A stretch of DNA of 51,530 nt, from the IMG/VR virus record IMGVR_UViG_3300045738_000290, positions 1 through 51,530 of that record. The stretch is one strand, 5' to 3'. Positions 8,237 through 15,248 of this stretch are shown in pieces. How positions within the stretch are numbered: the stretch's first letter is position 1; each line of letters opens with the position of its first letter. Position numbers and translations under genes: made by a program. The notes beneath the pieces were generated by a model that saw only the letters and a program-made list of their open reading frames with translations, was not told the origin of the DNA and did no database searches. Source of the DNA: a virus.

Positions 8237-9925
8237 CTAAAGCCATTTTGTATTATCCGGTGGTAGGAATCTATTTTTAAAACCGATCCTTGTATTAACT
8301 AACCTATCACCGTGGGTCCTATGTACCTCCAAAGCTATGGCAGTAGCCATCACAGAATCATCTGTGCAGCCTGTCATGGCCTCAGTTTTTCCTGAGCCTG
8401 TTTGTATGTACTCTTTTAACTCTTGAATAATAATTTTATCAGGACAACCGAAGTCACCATTCTCGATGGCGTTCTTTAGGTATCCGATAATAGCTGGCTT
8501 TGTTGCAGAAGTTGTTCTGAAGCCGGGTCTTAGTCCATCCTCACCAGAGAGGTCCATTGCCTTCGTCTGGTGATACAGATTAACATAATTCATCTGTTGT
8601 AATCTTGCAACTGTTGCAATCCCAATAGAGTTACTCTCTGGACACATCAGTGCATTGTTATAGTATCTGCCAAGATAGAAAAGAAGATCTCCGTAGAGCG
8701 TAGGATCAATTCTATTATTCCTGTAAGTTGCCACTATCTCCCTGTCGGAGTTCATCACAACTGCAAAAGAGTAGTCAAGACCTACTCCGAGGGCAATATC
8801 AGCTGCTATCAAAAAGGATTGTTCATGAGTTGGGTATCGCCAGATCTTCAAGTCACCTTCTGGAGATGGTTCAAAGAAACCAGATTCGTAATCTAGTCTC
8901 ATACGTTTCAATGGAGGTTTTTCAACCATCTTTGTCAAAATCTCCATATTGAATACGTTAGCTCCCGAGGATACAAATGCCTCCTCTGCTGTTGAGGGGT
9001 ACTCTTGTTGGAACTTTATAGCACCGGACTCACCGATCTTCAACCGACGCCAATACATTTGTTCGTTATCGAGAGAATGAAGATCAGCTATTTTCTGTTC
9101 TTCTTCACCAAGCATAAATCCATCTGGTGTAAGGCGTCGATATTCACCAGTTATGAACCAGGGTATGAAAATTGGTATATATTCATTCTCACCACGTTCA
9201 GCACCTTTCCACAACCTGTAGAACTCACCAGATGCACCATTCGCTGTTGATTCCAAGATGACCTCTGTGCCATCAGCACTCGGGATACCTTGAAAGAGTC
9301 CAGCCAAGATCCTATCATCATACTGCCAGAATGCCACCTCTGATAGGTGTGCGATTGTAGGTGTGGTACCCCGACCAGCTTCAGGTGATCCGGCAGTGTA
9401 TAGTCTATACTGAGACTTATCTACCTTTACTTTTCCATCAGGGCCAATAACAAGTTTACCAGCTGAATCTCTTCTCTTGTTTATAAGAATGATCTCTTTT
9501 GCGTTACTCTTACCTACTTCTGGTTTGAACAACTTACCCATATTCTCGATCACATCTTTGCTCATGTTAAACAAGGCATCAGATGTTGCTGCGTCATGGG
9601 CCATGACAACAGACCGGGAAAGTGGAGAATATTTGGTTCGCCAAAAGACTCGTCCGGTGCAATAGGTACTAATACCTTGCTGTCGGGCTTTGAGTATTAA
9701 TGCTCGCACCTTCCCTGTAGTTCTAAGTTGTTCCTCTATCTGATCATGAATACCAGATTGAGCCTCGTTAAACTCGAACTTGATCATTCCTTTTGTGATG
9801 TCTTTAGGAGTTATCATCACTTGTTCTTTGGCAAATGTTTTGTAGTCTACCTTATATATTTTATCTTTTTTTCTTCTCTTTGCTTCTCTCTTTAGCTGAT
9901 AGATTGTCTCGTTATTCGATGACAT
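8237..9925 (-). CDS. Terminase large subunit
   Basis: A 562-residue packaging motor (ATPase plus nuclease). The Walker A-type loop LKARQQGIST is at about residues 79-88. An adenine/Walker B region TPTIAHLSEVAFW and the coupling stretch EVILESTANGASGEF follow. The C-terminal RNase H-like nuclease shows its acidic residues in IAADIALGVGLDYS, MCPESNSIG and CTDDSVMATAIAL. The length is typical. A candidate small subunit is encoded far away at 25114-25548. The start is chosen at the first ATG, preceded by AGGAAT. Confidence 0.93.
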   Translation of the reverse strand: MSSNNETIYQLKREAKRRKKDKIYKVDYKTFAKEQVMITPKDITKGMIKFEFNEAQSGIHDQIEEQLRTTGKVRALILKARQQGISTYCTGRVFWRTKYSPLSRSVVMAHDAATSDALFNMSKDVIENMGKLFKPEVGKSNAKEIILINKRRDSAGKLVIGPDGKVKVDKSQYRLYTAGSPEAGRGTTPTIAHLSEVAFWQYDDRILAGLFQGIPSADGTEVILESTANGASGEFYRLWKGAERGENEYIPIFIPWFITGEYRRLTPDGFMLGEEEQKIADLHSLDNEQMYWRRLKIGESGAIKFQQEYPSTAEEAFVSSGANVFNMEILTKMVEKPPLKRMRLDYESGFFEPSPEGDLKIWRYPTHEQSFLIAADIALGVGLDYSFAVVMNSDREIVATYRNNRIDPTLYGDLLFYLGRYYNNALMCPESNSIGIATVARLQQMNYVNLYHQTKAMDLSGEDGLRPGFRTTSATKPAIIGYLKNAIENGDFGCPDKIIIQELKEYIQTGSGKTEAMTGCTDDSVMATAIALEVHRTHGDRLVNTRIGFKNRFLPPDNTKWL

Positions 9926-9986
9926 CTGTTAATTCCTTATGTCTAGTGAGCAAATTCAGATGCTATTACAAGTGGAGGTGTTAAGC

Positions 9987-10424
9987 TTATTTCTCAAATC
10001 CTTCCCTTGGTTCATGCGGATCATCGGATTGTTCGTAATCAAATCCGCTTTCGTTGTTTGCTGTAAATTGTCCGTATTCCTGACCATCTTCAGCACGGCC
10101 CTTGGCCTCCTCTAGCTCTTTCATTGTTTCGCGGTCATAATCAAATATATGCAATCGTTGACCTCGATCAGAGGTCCATATCCACAGATAAATCACCTCC
10201 CCAGATTGCCCCGACTGATGGAATACATACAAAAATTCACCCTGCGGATACGCGTTTATGGGTGCGCCTAAACGGTCTTTGTAAACCACCGCTCCTAGTA
10301 TAATCACCGCAATTAGTGCTGGGAAAACCGTGAGTTTTACCGCATAGTGCGCCTTTGAATAATATGTCAGGAAGGACAAGATGATAATAAGCGCTACCAG
10401 TGAAATGATTAAGGATTCGATCAT
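9987..10424 (-). CDS. Membrane protein, third gene of the ExbB/ExbD-like operon
   Basis: A 145-residue protein I do not recognise. Two hydrophobic helices at about residues 3-20 and 30-47 are followed by a soluble domain and a very acidic C-terminus (EPREGFEK preceded by many Asp and Glu). Its ATG overlaps the stop of the ExbD-like gene as ATGA, so the two are coupled. Co-transcription suggests a partner of the ExbB/ExbD-like pair. Base composition looks richer in G+C than the terminase gene, which may mean recent acquisition. Confidence 0.75.
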   Translation of the reverse strand: MIESLIISLVALIIILSFLTYYSKAHYAVKLTVFPALIAVIILGAVVYKDRLGAPINAYPQGEFLYVFHQSGQSGEVIYLWIWTSDRGQRLHIFDYDRETMKELEEAKGRAEDGQEYGQFTANNESGFDYEQSDDPHEPREGFEK

Positions 10425-11011
10425 GGCACTGACCCACCTGTTGATCTGAGCCGTATCTGAATATCTGTTCTAACGTCTGTAATACGACCATCCTTCACAG
10501 TGAAGCTGACGATTGTTAATTCCTGCCGCGACGAAAGCGTCGCATCGCCTGAATACCAAATTCGATATGGCATTAATCCAGTCACCTCAACCGTAACCGT
10601 AACCTCACCCTTTGTGCCAGAGAAATGGTGCACGTTCACGAGGTACTCACCGTCCTGCAAATCCGTTATCATCACCGTTTCAAGATTTCGGGGGATGGTT
10701 TTAATCACACCGTCCACTATGATCTGGTCATTGGCGCTGCCTAGATCGTCACGATCCAAAATGATATACCGCCCATCCTTGCGCTGATAGCTAACAACGG
10801 TCCCATCTGGCCCTTTTATCCACAAATCTATATCCCTGCTAGAATCGGGTGGCCAACTCAGGGTTATCATCATGAGCCCTTGCGGGTCTATTTTTCCTAC
10901 ATCCTCCGTCGGACGTATTAGTAAAAATGCCAAAATGAACAGCACGATGAAGCTTAGCATCAAGTTCATAAATATGTCTACGAAAGCTAGATTTGTGCTG
11001 TATTTACGCAT
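10421..11011 (-). CDS. ExbD/MotB-like membrane-anchored protein with beta-sandwich domain
   Basis: A 196-residue protein with one N-terminal membrane helix (about residues 12-33) bearing an Asp at its cytoplasmic end, in NLAFVDIFMNLMLSF. This is the layout of ExbD, TolR and MotB, where that Asp carries protons. The rest is predicted periplasmic and beta-rich, with DIDLWIKGPDGTVVSY and LDRDDLGSANDQ, a pattern seen in bacterial DUF2135/YfaP-type sandwich domains. It has no OmpA-like peptidoglycan-binding domain. The gene starts two bases after the ExbB-like stop. Role in the phage is unknown. Confidence 0.7.
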   Translation of the reverse strand: MRKYSTNLAFVDIFMNLMLSFIVLFILAFLLIRPTEDVGKIDPQGLMMITLSWPPDSSRDIDLWIKGPDGTVVSYQRKDGRYIILDRDDLGSANDQIIVDGVIKTIPRNLETVMITDLQDGEYLVNVHHFSGTKGEVTVTVEVTGLMPYRIWYSGDATLSSRQELTIVSFTVKDGRITDVRTDIQIRLRSTGGSVP

Positions 11012-11013
11012 TC

Positions 11014-11439
11014 CTAACCCTCTAATATGACAAGTTCTAGTTTCAACAGCATCGCAGAACCGAGCCCTACAATGGTAGTGATTAACGCAGTGCCCACTCC
11101 GCCAGTTATAACCATTAGCGCCTCCACGATAACCTCAACATCTGTTGACGATATGCTTGATAGGGTGGGTATAAGGACCATCGCGACCCCGATAACTGTT
11201 CCCATCATCCCAAGCCCTGTTAACGTGTCTGCCATGAACCACAGTATTTGTGTGGGTGGCCTATCCTTTACGGCAAGCACACCTACCCAAACCGACGAGC
11301 ATATAAACAGAATCAGGATAATGACTGACAGCCGTGTCGAATCGTTATTCATAACGTAGTCGATATAACCAAAGTACCAAGAAGCACCTAGTGCAGCAAG
11401 TATTGCAATTTGTAGTGTGTATAGTCTCCAGAAAACCAT
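11014..11439 (-). CDS. MotA/TolQ/ExbB-like proton channel protein
   Basis: A 141-residue protein with three or four membrane helices. Its C-terminal half reads GLGMMGTVIGVAMVL, then ALMVITGGVGTALITT and IVGLGSAMLLKLEL. This is the conserved pair of core helices of the MotA/TolQ/ExbB family, which form the pore of proton-driven motors. It is shorter than bacterial ExbB (about 240) and lacks the long cytoplasmic loop. The ATG at 11439 is chosen over an earlier in-frame start because a GAGGAG site precedes it. It is the first gene of the late minus-strand operon, next to the control region. Confidence 0.75.
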   Translation of the reverse strand: MVFWRLYTLQIAILAALGASWYFGYIDYVMNNDSTRLSVIILILFICSSVWVGVLAVKDRPPTQILWFMADTLTGLGMMGTVIGVAMVLIPTLSSISSTDVEVIVEALMVITGGVGTALITTIVGLGSAMLLKLELVILEG

Positions 11440-11702
11440 TATTCTGTCTCCTCTATTTCTGATGCCCTGTCGAATTTTGTAATCCGACGAATCATAGATA
11501 TACAATCAATAACGGTGTCTAGGCCACATCACTAAATCCTAATTTAAGATTCAGAAATTTGGTCTACTGTCAGAACTCTATTAGCACTTAATTCTTATTA
11601 ATATTTATAAAACTTAAGAGTACTGTTAGTACTTTAATTCTTATTAATATATAATTGTAAATTAAGTATAGTAAGTGCCTACCCCCTTACCCCCTTCCAC
11701 TC

Positions 11703-11745
11703 CTCTGCCCTTTAGGGGACAGCTTATTTATAAGGGTTTTATTGC
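11703..11745 (+). promoter_or_regulatory. Conserved 42-bp element, copy 1 (candidate phage promoter)
   Basis: This stretch aligns with 25655-25697, with roughly four in five bases identical and in the same orientation. It has a CCCTTTAGGGG core, then CTTATTTATAAGGG and a TTTTAT tail. Both copies precede a plus-strand gene block. The TATA-GG(G) end resembles the start region of T7-type promoters, but this is inference. Confidence 0.5.
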
Positions 11746-12019
11746 TATATAAAGATTATAATTTAAAAAATAAAAAATTAATTTTATAGATTTCGACGAA
11801 CGAACCTTAGATCTTTGGTGGTACCCTTATATTTCTGTGAGAACTCTATATTTGGTTGGCTATTCTTTCAGAGTACTGTTAGATTACGTTAGAAAAGTAG
11901 TTTTATAAATGTGAAGGTACGTAAGAGTAAGTAACGCAAGTGCACATTTAAAAAATTACCATTAGAGCTTTATTTCTTGTCATTAGTAATAATTACTTAT
12001 TATTTTCACATTATTATTA

Positions 12020-12134
12020 GATTACGTTAGATTGCGTTAGATTGCGTTAGATTATGTCAGAGTTCTATTAGAGTTCTATTAGAGTGCGTTAGAGTTCCAT
12101 CAGAGTTCCATTAGAGTGCGTTAGAGTTCCAGTA
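12020..12134. repeat. Phased array of eleven 10-11 bp units
   Basis: Eleven head-to-tail units of the types GATTGCGTTA, GAGTTCTATTA, GAGTTCCATCA and GAGTGCGTTA fill 115 bp, an average of 10.45 bp, close to one helical turn. Two places (12062-12076 and 12094-12108) read GTTC-N7-GTTC, the operator form of alphaproteobacterial LexA. Iteron-like origin, or repressor/activator sites, are the main possibilities. Confidence 0.75.
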
Positions 12135-12557
12135 ACTTCTATCAAGTATCAAGAGTTGACATAAGAATAATGGTATATCCAAAACATTACAGTTTCTCAC
12201 ATATGGACATTACACATAATACTTCTTCTTATTGGTAATAAGGTTAGAAACTATAGATGGACCTCTGTGTCAGGATAAATAATATATATACAGTATGGTA
12301 ACCCAATAATAATCAGTATGCCCCCCCTCTATCCCTCTGCCGTAGCTCTGTCTGACTCTGATGGGCGCACTATGAACACTTTAAGAGTACTGATTGCATC
12401 AGTGATGATGAAGTATCATCAGAGTACCTATGGAACACTGATGGAGTTCTGTCATTGTATAGATAGAACCTATAGATTGGTACCGATGATAGGTTTAACT
12501 TATGGACGTTGCCTGATACCTTGAAGTTCCATCAGTGTACTGAGGGTACATGGTGGG

Positions 12558-12569
12558 GGCCTATCGGCC
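12558..12569 (+). repeat. Intergenic hairpin GGCC-TATC-GGCC, copy 1
   Basis: A four-pair GC hairpin with a four-base loop. About 50 bases from here to the sequence CATCGGCAAACA are repeated after 12885, ahead of the ribosome site of the next small gene. It has no T-run, so it is not a simple terminator. Confidence 0.6.
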
Positions 12570-12623
12570 ATGTCTTCAATGAAGTCAATGGATCTCCCAT
12601 CGGCAAACAAACGAGGTAACGAA

Positions 12624-12857
12624 ATGTTTTATACAGCAAGCTCATTAATTCAAGGAAACTGCAACACGGCCAAGACTCTCCGCCACGAATGGCGCATGGA
12701 AAACGAAAAAGAGTATCGCGAAATGGTTGAACATGACGAGAATATCTTAAACATCTTGCTGCTAGACGAGCGCGAGTGGAAGGCAATGAAGGTCGACTTC
12801 TTCCCAGACGATCCCTCGTATTACGATTATGGAACGGTTCTTTTAAACACGTCCTGA
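12624..12857 (+). CDS. Early protein, function unknown (77 aa)
   Basis: A 77-residue protein starting MFYTASSLIQGN. The ATG at 12624 is chosen because GAGGT lies six bases before it, whereas the earlier in-frame ATG lies inside the hairpin repeat. It is rich in Glu, Asp and aromatic residues (EKEYREMVEHDENI), acidic, with no membrane segment. It is the first credible gene after the control region, so it should be among the first expressed. Small acidic early proteins often inhibit host enzymes, but nothing here proves that. Confidence 0.65.
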   Translation: MFYTASSLIQGNCNTAKTLRHEWRMENEKEYREMVEHDENILNILLLDEREWKAMKVDFFPDDPSYYDYGTVLLNTS

Positions 12858-12883
12858 ACCGGCTGAAGCTGAAAGAACTACTG

Positions 12884-12897
12884 TGGCCTACGGGCCA
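12884..12897 (+). repeat. Intergenic hairpin with C(TACG)G loop, copy 2
   Basis: TGGCC and GGCCA pair around TACG, so the RNA would form a very stable UNCG-class tetraloop. Weaker G-T pairs can extend the stem. The downstream 40 bases match those after copy 1. Confidence 0.6.
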
Positions 12898-12949
12898 TGG
12901 GTTCAATGAAGTCAATGGGTTTTCCATCGGCAAACATAGGAGCCAGATC

Positions 12950-13270
12950 ATGGACACTTTAGCCTTAGGTTCAATCGTTACCTATAAGGACGATTACTTC
13001 GTTGCCCTCGGATACGATGGGCACCTAGTTACTATCATTGCCCCACATAAAGGACAGCGAAAGCTAGGCGTTAAGCGCAGTAAAATAACGGTTGTCAACG
13101 CTACACCCTTAACTCAGGTCTCGTACAAACGGGGGGGTTACCTAGTATCCCGAAAAGGCACCATCATCTCCCTCACCACCAACGTAGTCATGGACTGGAC
13201 CGAGGATAACAATAATCGCCTCTCTATCCTAGAGGGTGCACAAAGAGTTGTCACAGCATCCGGGGTTTAA
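12950..13270 (+). CDS. Early protein, function unknown (106 aa)
   Basis: A 106-residue protein. The ATG at 12950 is preceded by AGGAG at good spacing, while the longer frame upstream runs through the hairpin repeat and is rejected. The sequence is beta-rich (LGSIVTYKDDYFVALGYDGH), with a KGQRKLGVKRSKITVV basic stretch, suggesting a small SH3- or OB-like barrel that could bind nucleic acid. No family is recognised. It follows the second copy of the leader repeat, so it is probably controlled like the gene before it. Confidence 0.65.
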   Translation: MDTLALGSIVTYKDDYFVALGYDGHLVTIIAPHKGQRKLGVKRSKITVVNATPLTQVSYKRGGYLVSRKGTIISLTTNVVMDWTEDNNNRLSILEGAQRVVTASGV

Positions 13271-13280
13271 AATCTCAACA

Positions 13281-13292
13281 GGCCTATCGGCC
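13281..13292 (+). repeat. Intergenic hairpin GGCC-TATC-GGCC, copy 3
   Basis: The same twelve bases as copy 1, just after the stop of the 106-residue gene. The downstream flank (ATGTCTACAATGAGTG) resembles the other copies only for about 15 bases, so this copy has decayed or been truncated. Confidence 0.55.
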
Positions 13293-13402
13293 ATGTCTAC
13301 AATGAGTGAGTAAGTCGGTACTGAATATCGTCAGAATATCGGGCGTTGTATTGGTTCGCTAGTGCTTACCCATAATTCAACCAGCCAAAGGGAATTTACA
13401 AA

Positions 13403-13567
13403 ATGTCAGCAGTAATGCAAGTAGTTGAGATACACTACATAGGAGATCTACCAACAGTGTGGACCTCTACAAAAGGAAGCGAAGAGGCCAGTGAAGATCT
13501 GGCTCTTGCATATGAAGCTAGCGAAGAGGGTCACGAAATAACAGTGACTTTCTTCACACCCCAATAA
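13403..13567 (+). CDS. Small acidic protein, function unknown (54 aa)
   Basis: A 54-residue frame starting MSAVMQVVEIHYIG and ending in TVTFFTPQ. It has many Glu and Ser residues and a likely beta-alpha-beta pattern. The codon pattern is gene-like and the neighbours are closely spaced. The ribosome site is weak (AAGGGAATTTAC). Function unknown. Confidence 0.55.
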   Translation: MSAVMQVVEIHYIGDLPTVWTSTKGSEEASEDLALAYEASEEGHEITVTFFTPQ

Positions 13568-13607
13568 ACTCCACCCGCAAAACTTGAACTTCTACCAGGA
13601 GAGTAGC

Positions 13608-13670
13608 ATGACTAAAAGACCATATAATCGTATAGAGCTGCGCTTAAACCGACAAGGAGTACTGTTATGA
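13608..13670 (+). CDS. Possible leader peptide (20 aa)
   Basis: A 20-residue frame (MTKRPYNRIELRLNRQGVLL) with an AGGAGAG site before its ATG. Its stop overlaps the start of the next gene as ATGA, and the next gene's own AAGGAG site lies within it. It may only serve to couple translation. Confidence 0.4.
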   Translation: MTKRPYNRIELRLNRQGVLL

Positions 13671-13813
13671 CTAATCTGGAAACTTACCAAGCTGCTAGAC
13701 GCAAGTATCACAACAAGATAGAAAGTCATCGTCAACTGATGCTGGTAATCAACTCTATCTGTTCAATAATTGCAGTTAGTATCATCATAGGTGCAATTAT
13801 CTTCGTTGCATAA
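13667..13813 (+). CDS. Small membrane protein (48 aa)
   Basis: A 48-residue protein with a charged, helical N-terminus (LETYQAARRKYHNKIESHRQ) and one C-terminal membrane helix (VINSICSIIAVSIIIGAIIF). It overlaps the preceding leader by four bases and has an AAGGAG site. Early phage membrane proteins of this form can act in superinfection exclusion or host takeover; there is no direct evidence here. Confidence 0.6.
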   Translation: MTNLETYQAARRKYHNKIESHRQLMLVINSICSIIAVSIIIGAIIFVA

Positions 13814-13833
13814 AACAAAAAAGGTATCAAATT

Positions 13834-14046
13834 ATGAAACTCGTACAGAACATCATTGGCACAAAACTTTGCCAACTTACAACCTACGCAACTGGAGAAG
13901 AGGAGTCCGCATACCTACAGAACGCATTATCATCTGGTGCAAAGAAAAAGGGTATCTCGAGTAATACATCACGTCAATTCAAAAAAGAATGTGACAAACG
14001 TATCCGAAATCAGGGTGCATACGACACTAAATTCTTCCCAGCCTAA
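13834..14046 (+). CDS. Early protein, function unknown (70 aa)
   Basis: A 70-residue basic protein (many Lys and Arg, QFKKECDKRIRNQGAYD in the C-terminal half). The N-terminal part is hydrophobic-alternating, KLVQNIIGTKLCQLTTYA, suggesting a beta hairpin. The ATG follows AAAAAAGG at suitable distance. It lies just upstream of the ssDNA-binding protein gene in the same direction. No family recognised. Confidence 0.6.
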   Translation: MKLVQNIIGTKLCQLTTYATGEEESAYLQNALSSGAKKKGISSNTSRQFKKECDKRIRNQGAYDTKFFPA

Positions 14047-14077
14047 ATTACAACTTCTTATAGAAAAGAGAACTACT

Positions 14078-14584
14078 ATGATAAAAGAACCACGCTACAT
14101 AATGTTGAAAAATGTTAAAATTCAGTATCCAAAACTGAAAAACTCTGTTAATTTCCGAGGAAGTGACCAGTGGGAATGTGGCATTATCACTGAGGATGCC
14201 GACCAGGCAACCGAGTGGAACGACAAATTCATCGGCAAAGTGAAACCGAATGATCCAATGAAACCAACCGTTTGGACTGCTTCCTTAAACCGGAAAGTGT
14301 TAACTAAAAGCGGCGAGGGATCTGGTCGTGTCCGTGTTGTCAACGCTGACAAACAACCACTGACAGATAAACAGTTACTGAAAATCGGCAATGGCACACT
14401 TGCGAACGTGATCTTGTTCCAAGGACCATACGATAACGAATTCGGTAAAGGTGTATTCAATTCACTGACCGCCATCCAAATTCTGACTCTGGTAGAGTTC
14501 GAAGGTGGGATGGACCCGATGGACTTTGACCTCGAGGGTGAAGGCGCTGTCATAGAAGGTGCCTCTGAGGGCGACTTGTTCTGA
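14078..14584 (+). CDS. Single-stranded DNA-binding protein, T7 gp2.5-like
   Basis: A 168-residue protein with an OB-fold pattern: YIMLKNVKIQYPKL at the start, WTASLNRKVLTKSGEGSGRV in the middle, and GNGTLANVILFQGPYDNEFG then FNSLTAIQILTLVEF near residue 130. The C-terminal tail is acidic and ends in Phe (EGASEGDLF), the hallmark of T7 gp2.5 and other SSB tails that contact polymerase and helicase. The start at 14078 is chosen over longer upstream frames, which are not gene-like and overlap the previous gene. The end of this gene is duplicated at 15129. Confidence 0.8.
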   Translation: MIKEPRYIMLKNVKIQYPKLKNSVNFRGSDQWECGIITEDADQATEWNDKFIGKVKPNDPMKPTVWTASLNRKVLTKSGEGSGRVRVVNADKQPLTDKQLLKIGNGTLANVILFQGPYDNEFGKGVFNSLTAIQILTLVEFEGGMDPMDFDLEGEGAVIEGASEGDLF

Positions 14585-14657
14585 TAAGCTACCTACACAC
14601 GTCAATTCTGCCAAGGGCTACCTACGGGTGGCCCAAAGGCCTGACAGCCCGACAATA
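14561..14657 (+). repeat. 97-bp direct repeat, copy 1
   Basis: This copy begins within the last codons of the ssDNA-binding protein gene and runs 73 bases past its stop. It matches 15129-15225 with only two differences, both in the first 13 bases. The 470 bases between the copies carry two or three small genes. Confidence 0.9.
14615..14634 (+). repeat. Eight-pair hairpin with C(TACG)G loop
   Basis: GGGCTACC pairs with GGTGGCCC (one G-T pair) around TACG, predicted as a UNCG-class tetraloop. An identical hairpin is at 15183-15202 in the second repeat copy. It is not followed by T residues, so RNA processing, stability or a recognition role is more likely than termination. Confidence 0.7.
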
Positions 14658-14661
14658 CCGA

Positions 14662-14676
14662 CAGAGGGTGCCTCTG
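14662..14676 (+). repeat. Six-pair hairpin with three-base loop
   Basis: CAGAGG, loop GTG, CCTCTG: a perfect stem with a three-base loop, 55 bases before the next gene. This is the geometry of N4 virion RNA polymerase promoters (5-7 pairs, three-base loop; centre A on the minus strand), but only one such site is noted here. Confidence 0.4.
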
Positions 14677-14730
14677 AAGGACACTCATAATACTCTGGAA
14701 GTATAACTATCCGCAATCAAGGAACCTACA

Positions 14731-14931
14731 ATGGATCACCTTATAACACTGGATAACTTCGAAGAAGCAGCTTATGTTGCCTTCGGACTCAACCTTGACC
14801 TCAATGGTCTTATGCACCTGCATAACATTATCATCGACACTAACGCAATACTGCCATTCAACAAATCCTTGAAGAATGCTTATAACTTTTATTATAAGAG
14901 TACAATTAGAGGACACGCTACATCATGTTGA
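14731..14931 (+). CDS. Early protein, function unknown (66 aa)
   Basis: A 66-residue protein (MDHLITLDNFEEAAYVAFGL) with alternating hydrophobic and acidic residues and no clear membrane segment. AAGGAAC precedes its ATG. It lies in the segment bounded by the two 97-bp repeats, so it may be part of an inserted or duplicated cassette. No family recognised. Confidence 0.55.
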   Translation: MDHLITLDNFEEAAYVAFGLNLDLNGLMHLHNIIIDTNAILPFNKSLKNAYNFYYKSTIRGHATSC

Positions 14932-14975
14932 AATTTGAGCAATTTGTTATCGAAGGAGATAGATATGACACGTAA
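14925..14975 (+). CDS. Possible coupling peptide (16 aa)
   Basis: MLKFEQFVIEGDRYDT overlaps the end of the gene before it and the start of the gene after it, and it contains the AAGGAG site of the latter. It may be a translational bridge only. Confidence 0.25.
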   Translation: MLKFEQFVIEGDRYDT

Positions 14976-15120
14976 ATACTTCGTTAAAACTTCATCAGGT
15001 TCGTCTTACCTCTATGCGTCCTCAAATACTCATGAAGAATCAGAAAATATCGAACAAGAATTGAATGAACTCGGTCTCAATTGCAATTATGAATGGGAAC
15101 GAGAAACTGCTGAAAAATAG
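14965..15120 (+). CDS. Early protein, function unknown (51 aa)
   Basis: A 51-residue protein with a strong AAGGAG site before the ATG at 14965. It begins MTRKYFVKTSSGSSYLYA and continues with an acidic helix (HEESENIEQELNELG), giving a beta-beta-alpha pattern. It ends nine bases before the second 97-bp repeat. Function unknown. Confidence 0.6.
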   Translation: MTRKYFVKTSSGSSYLYASSNTHEESENIEQELNELGLNCNYEWERETAEK

Positions 15121-15128
15121 CTAAAGAG

Positions 15129-15225
15129 GCCTCTGAAGGCCACTTGTTCTGATAAGCTACCTACACACGTCAATTCTGCCAAGGGCTACCTACGGGTGGC
15201 CCAAAGGCCTGACAGCCCGACAATA
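15129..15225 (+). repeat. 97-bp direct repeat, copy 2
   Basis: It includes a relic of the C-terminal codons of the ssDNA-binding protein gene (ACTTGTTCTGATAAGC), now outside any gene, and the hairpin at 15183-15202. It ends 24 bases before the ClpP-like gene and so forms that gene's leader. Confidence 0.9.
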
Positions 15226-15248
15226 TCAACAGAGGAGAAATTTACGAA

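Larger units (their letters stand above)
11440..12557. promoter_or_regulatory. Gene-free AT-rich control region between divergent operons
   Basis: About 1.1 kb without a credible gene separates the minus-strand late operon from the plus-strand early genes. It contains the palindrome AGTACTGTTAGTACT (11619-11633), two copies of ATTCTTATTAATAT (11591 and 11637), a long AT stretch (11750-11800), the phased array at 12020-12134, and several scattered units such as GAGTACTGTTAG (11871). It is a strong candidate for divergent promoters and a replication origin. I could not assign a clear sigma-70 promoter. Confidence 0.6.

Noticed and set aside
11014-11439. Zorya-type defence (ZorA/ZorB) for the MotA/MotB-like pair
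   Set aside because: The proteins are far too short, there is no peptidoglycan-binding domain, and no ZorC, ZorD or ZorE-like gene is nearby.
12318-12524. A 68-residue plus-strand reading frame
   Set aside because: It lies in the AT-rich control region, has no ribosome site, and its residues are not gene-like.
12532-12957. A 141-residue minus-strand reading frame
   Set aside because: It is antisense to two better genes and crosses both hairpin repeats; its content mirrors the plus-strand repeats.
13300-13402. Attachment site or second tRNA in the gap before 13403
   Set aside because: The text has a short direct repeat (GAATATCG) but no cloverleaf and no match elsewhere in the window.
13856-14077. 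N-terminal extension of the ssDNA-binding protein
   Set aside because: The 74 extra residues overlap another gene and do not look like an OB-fold protein; the ATG at 14078 starts the conserved part.
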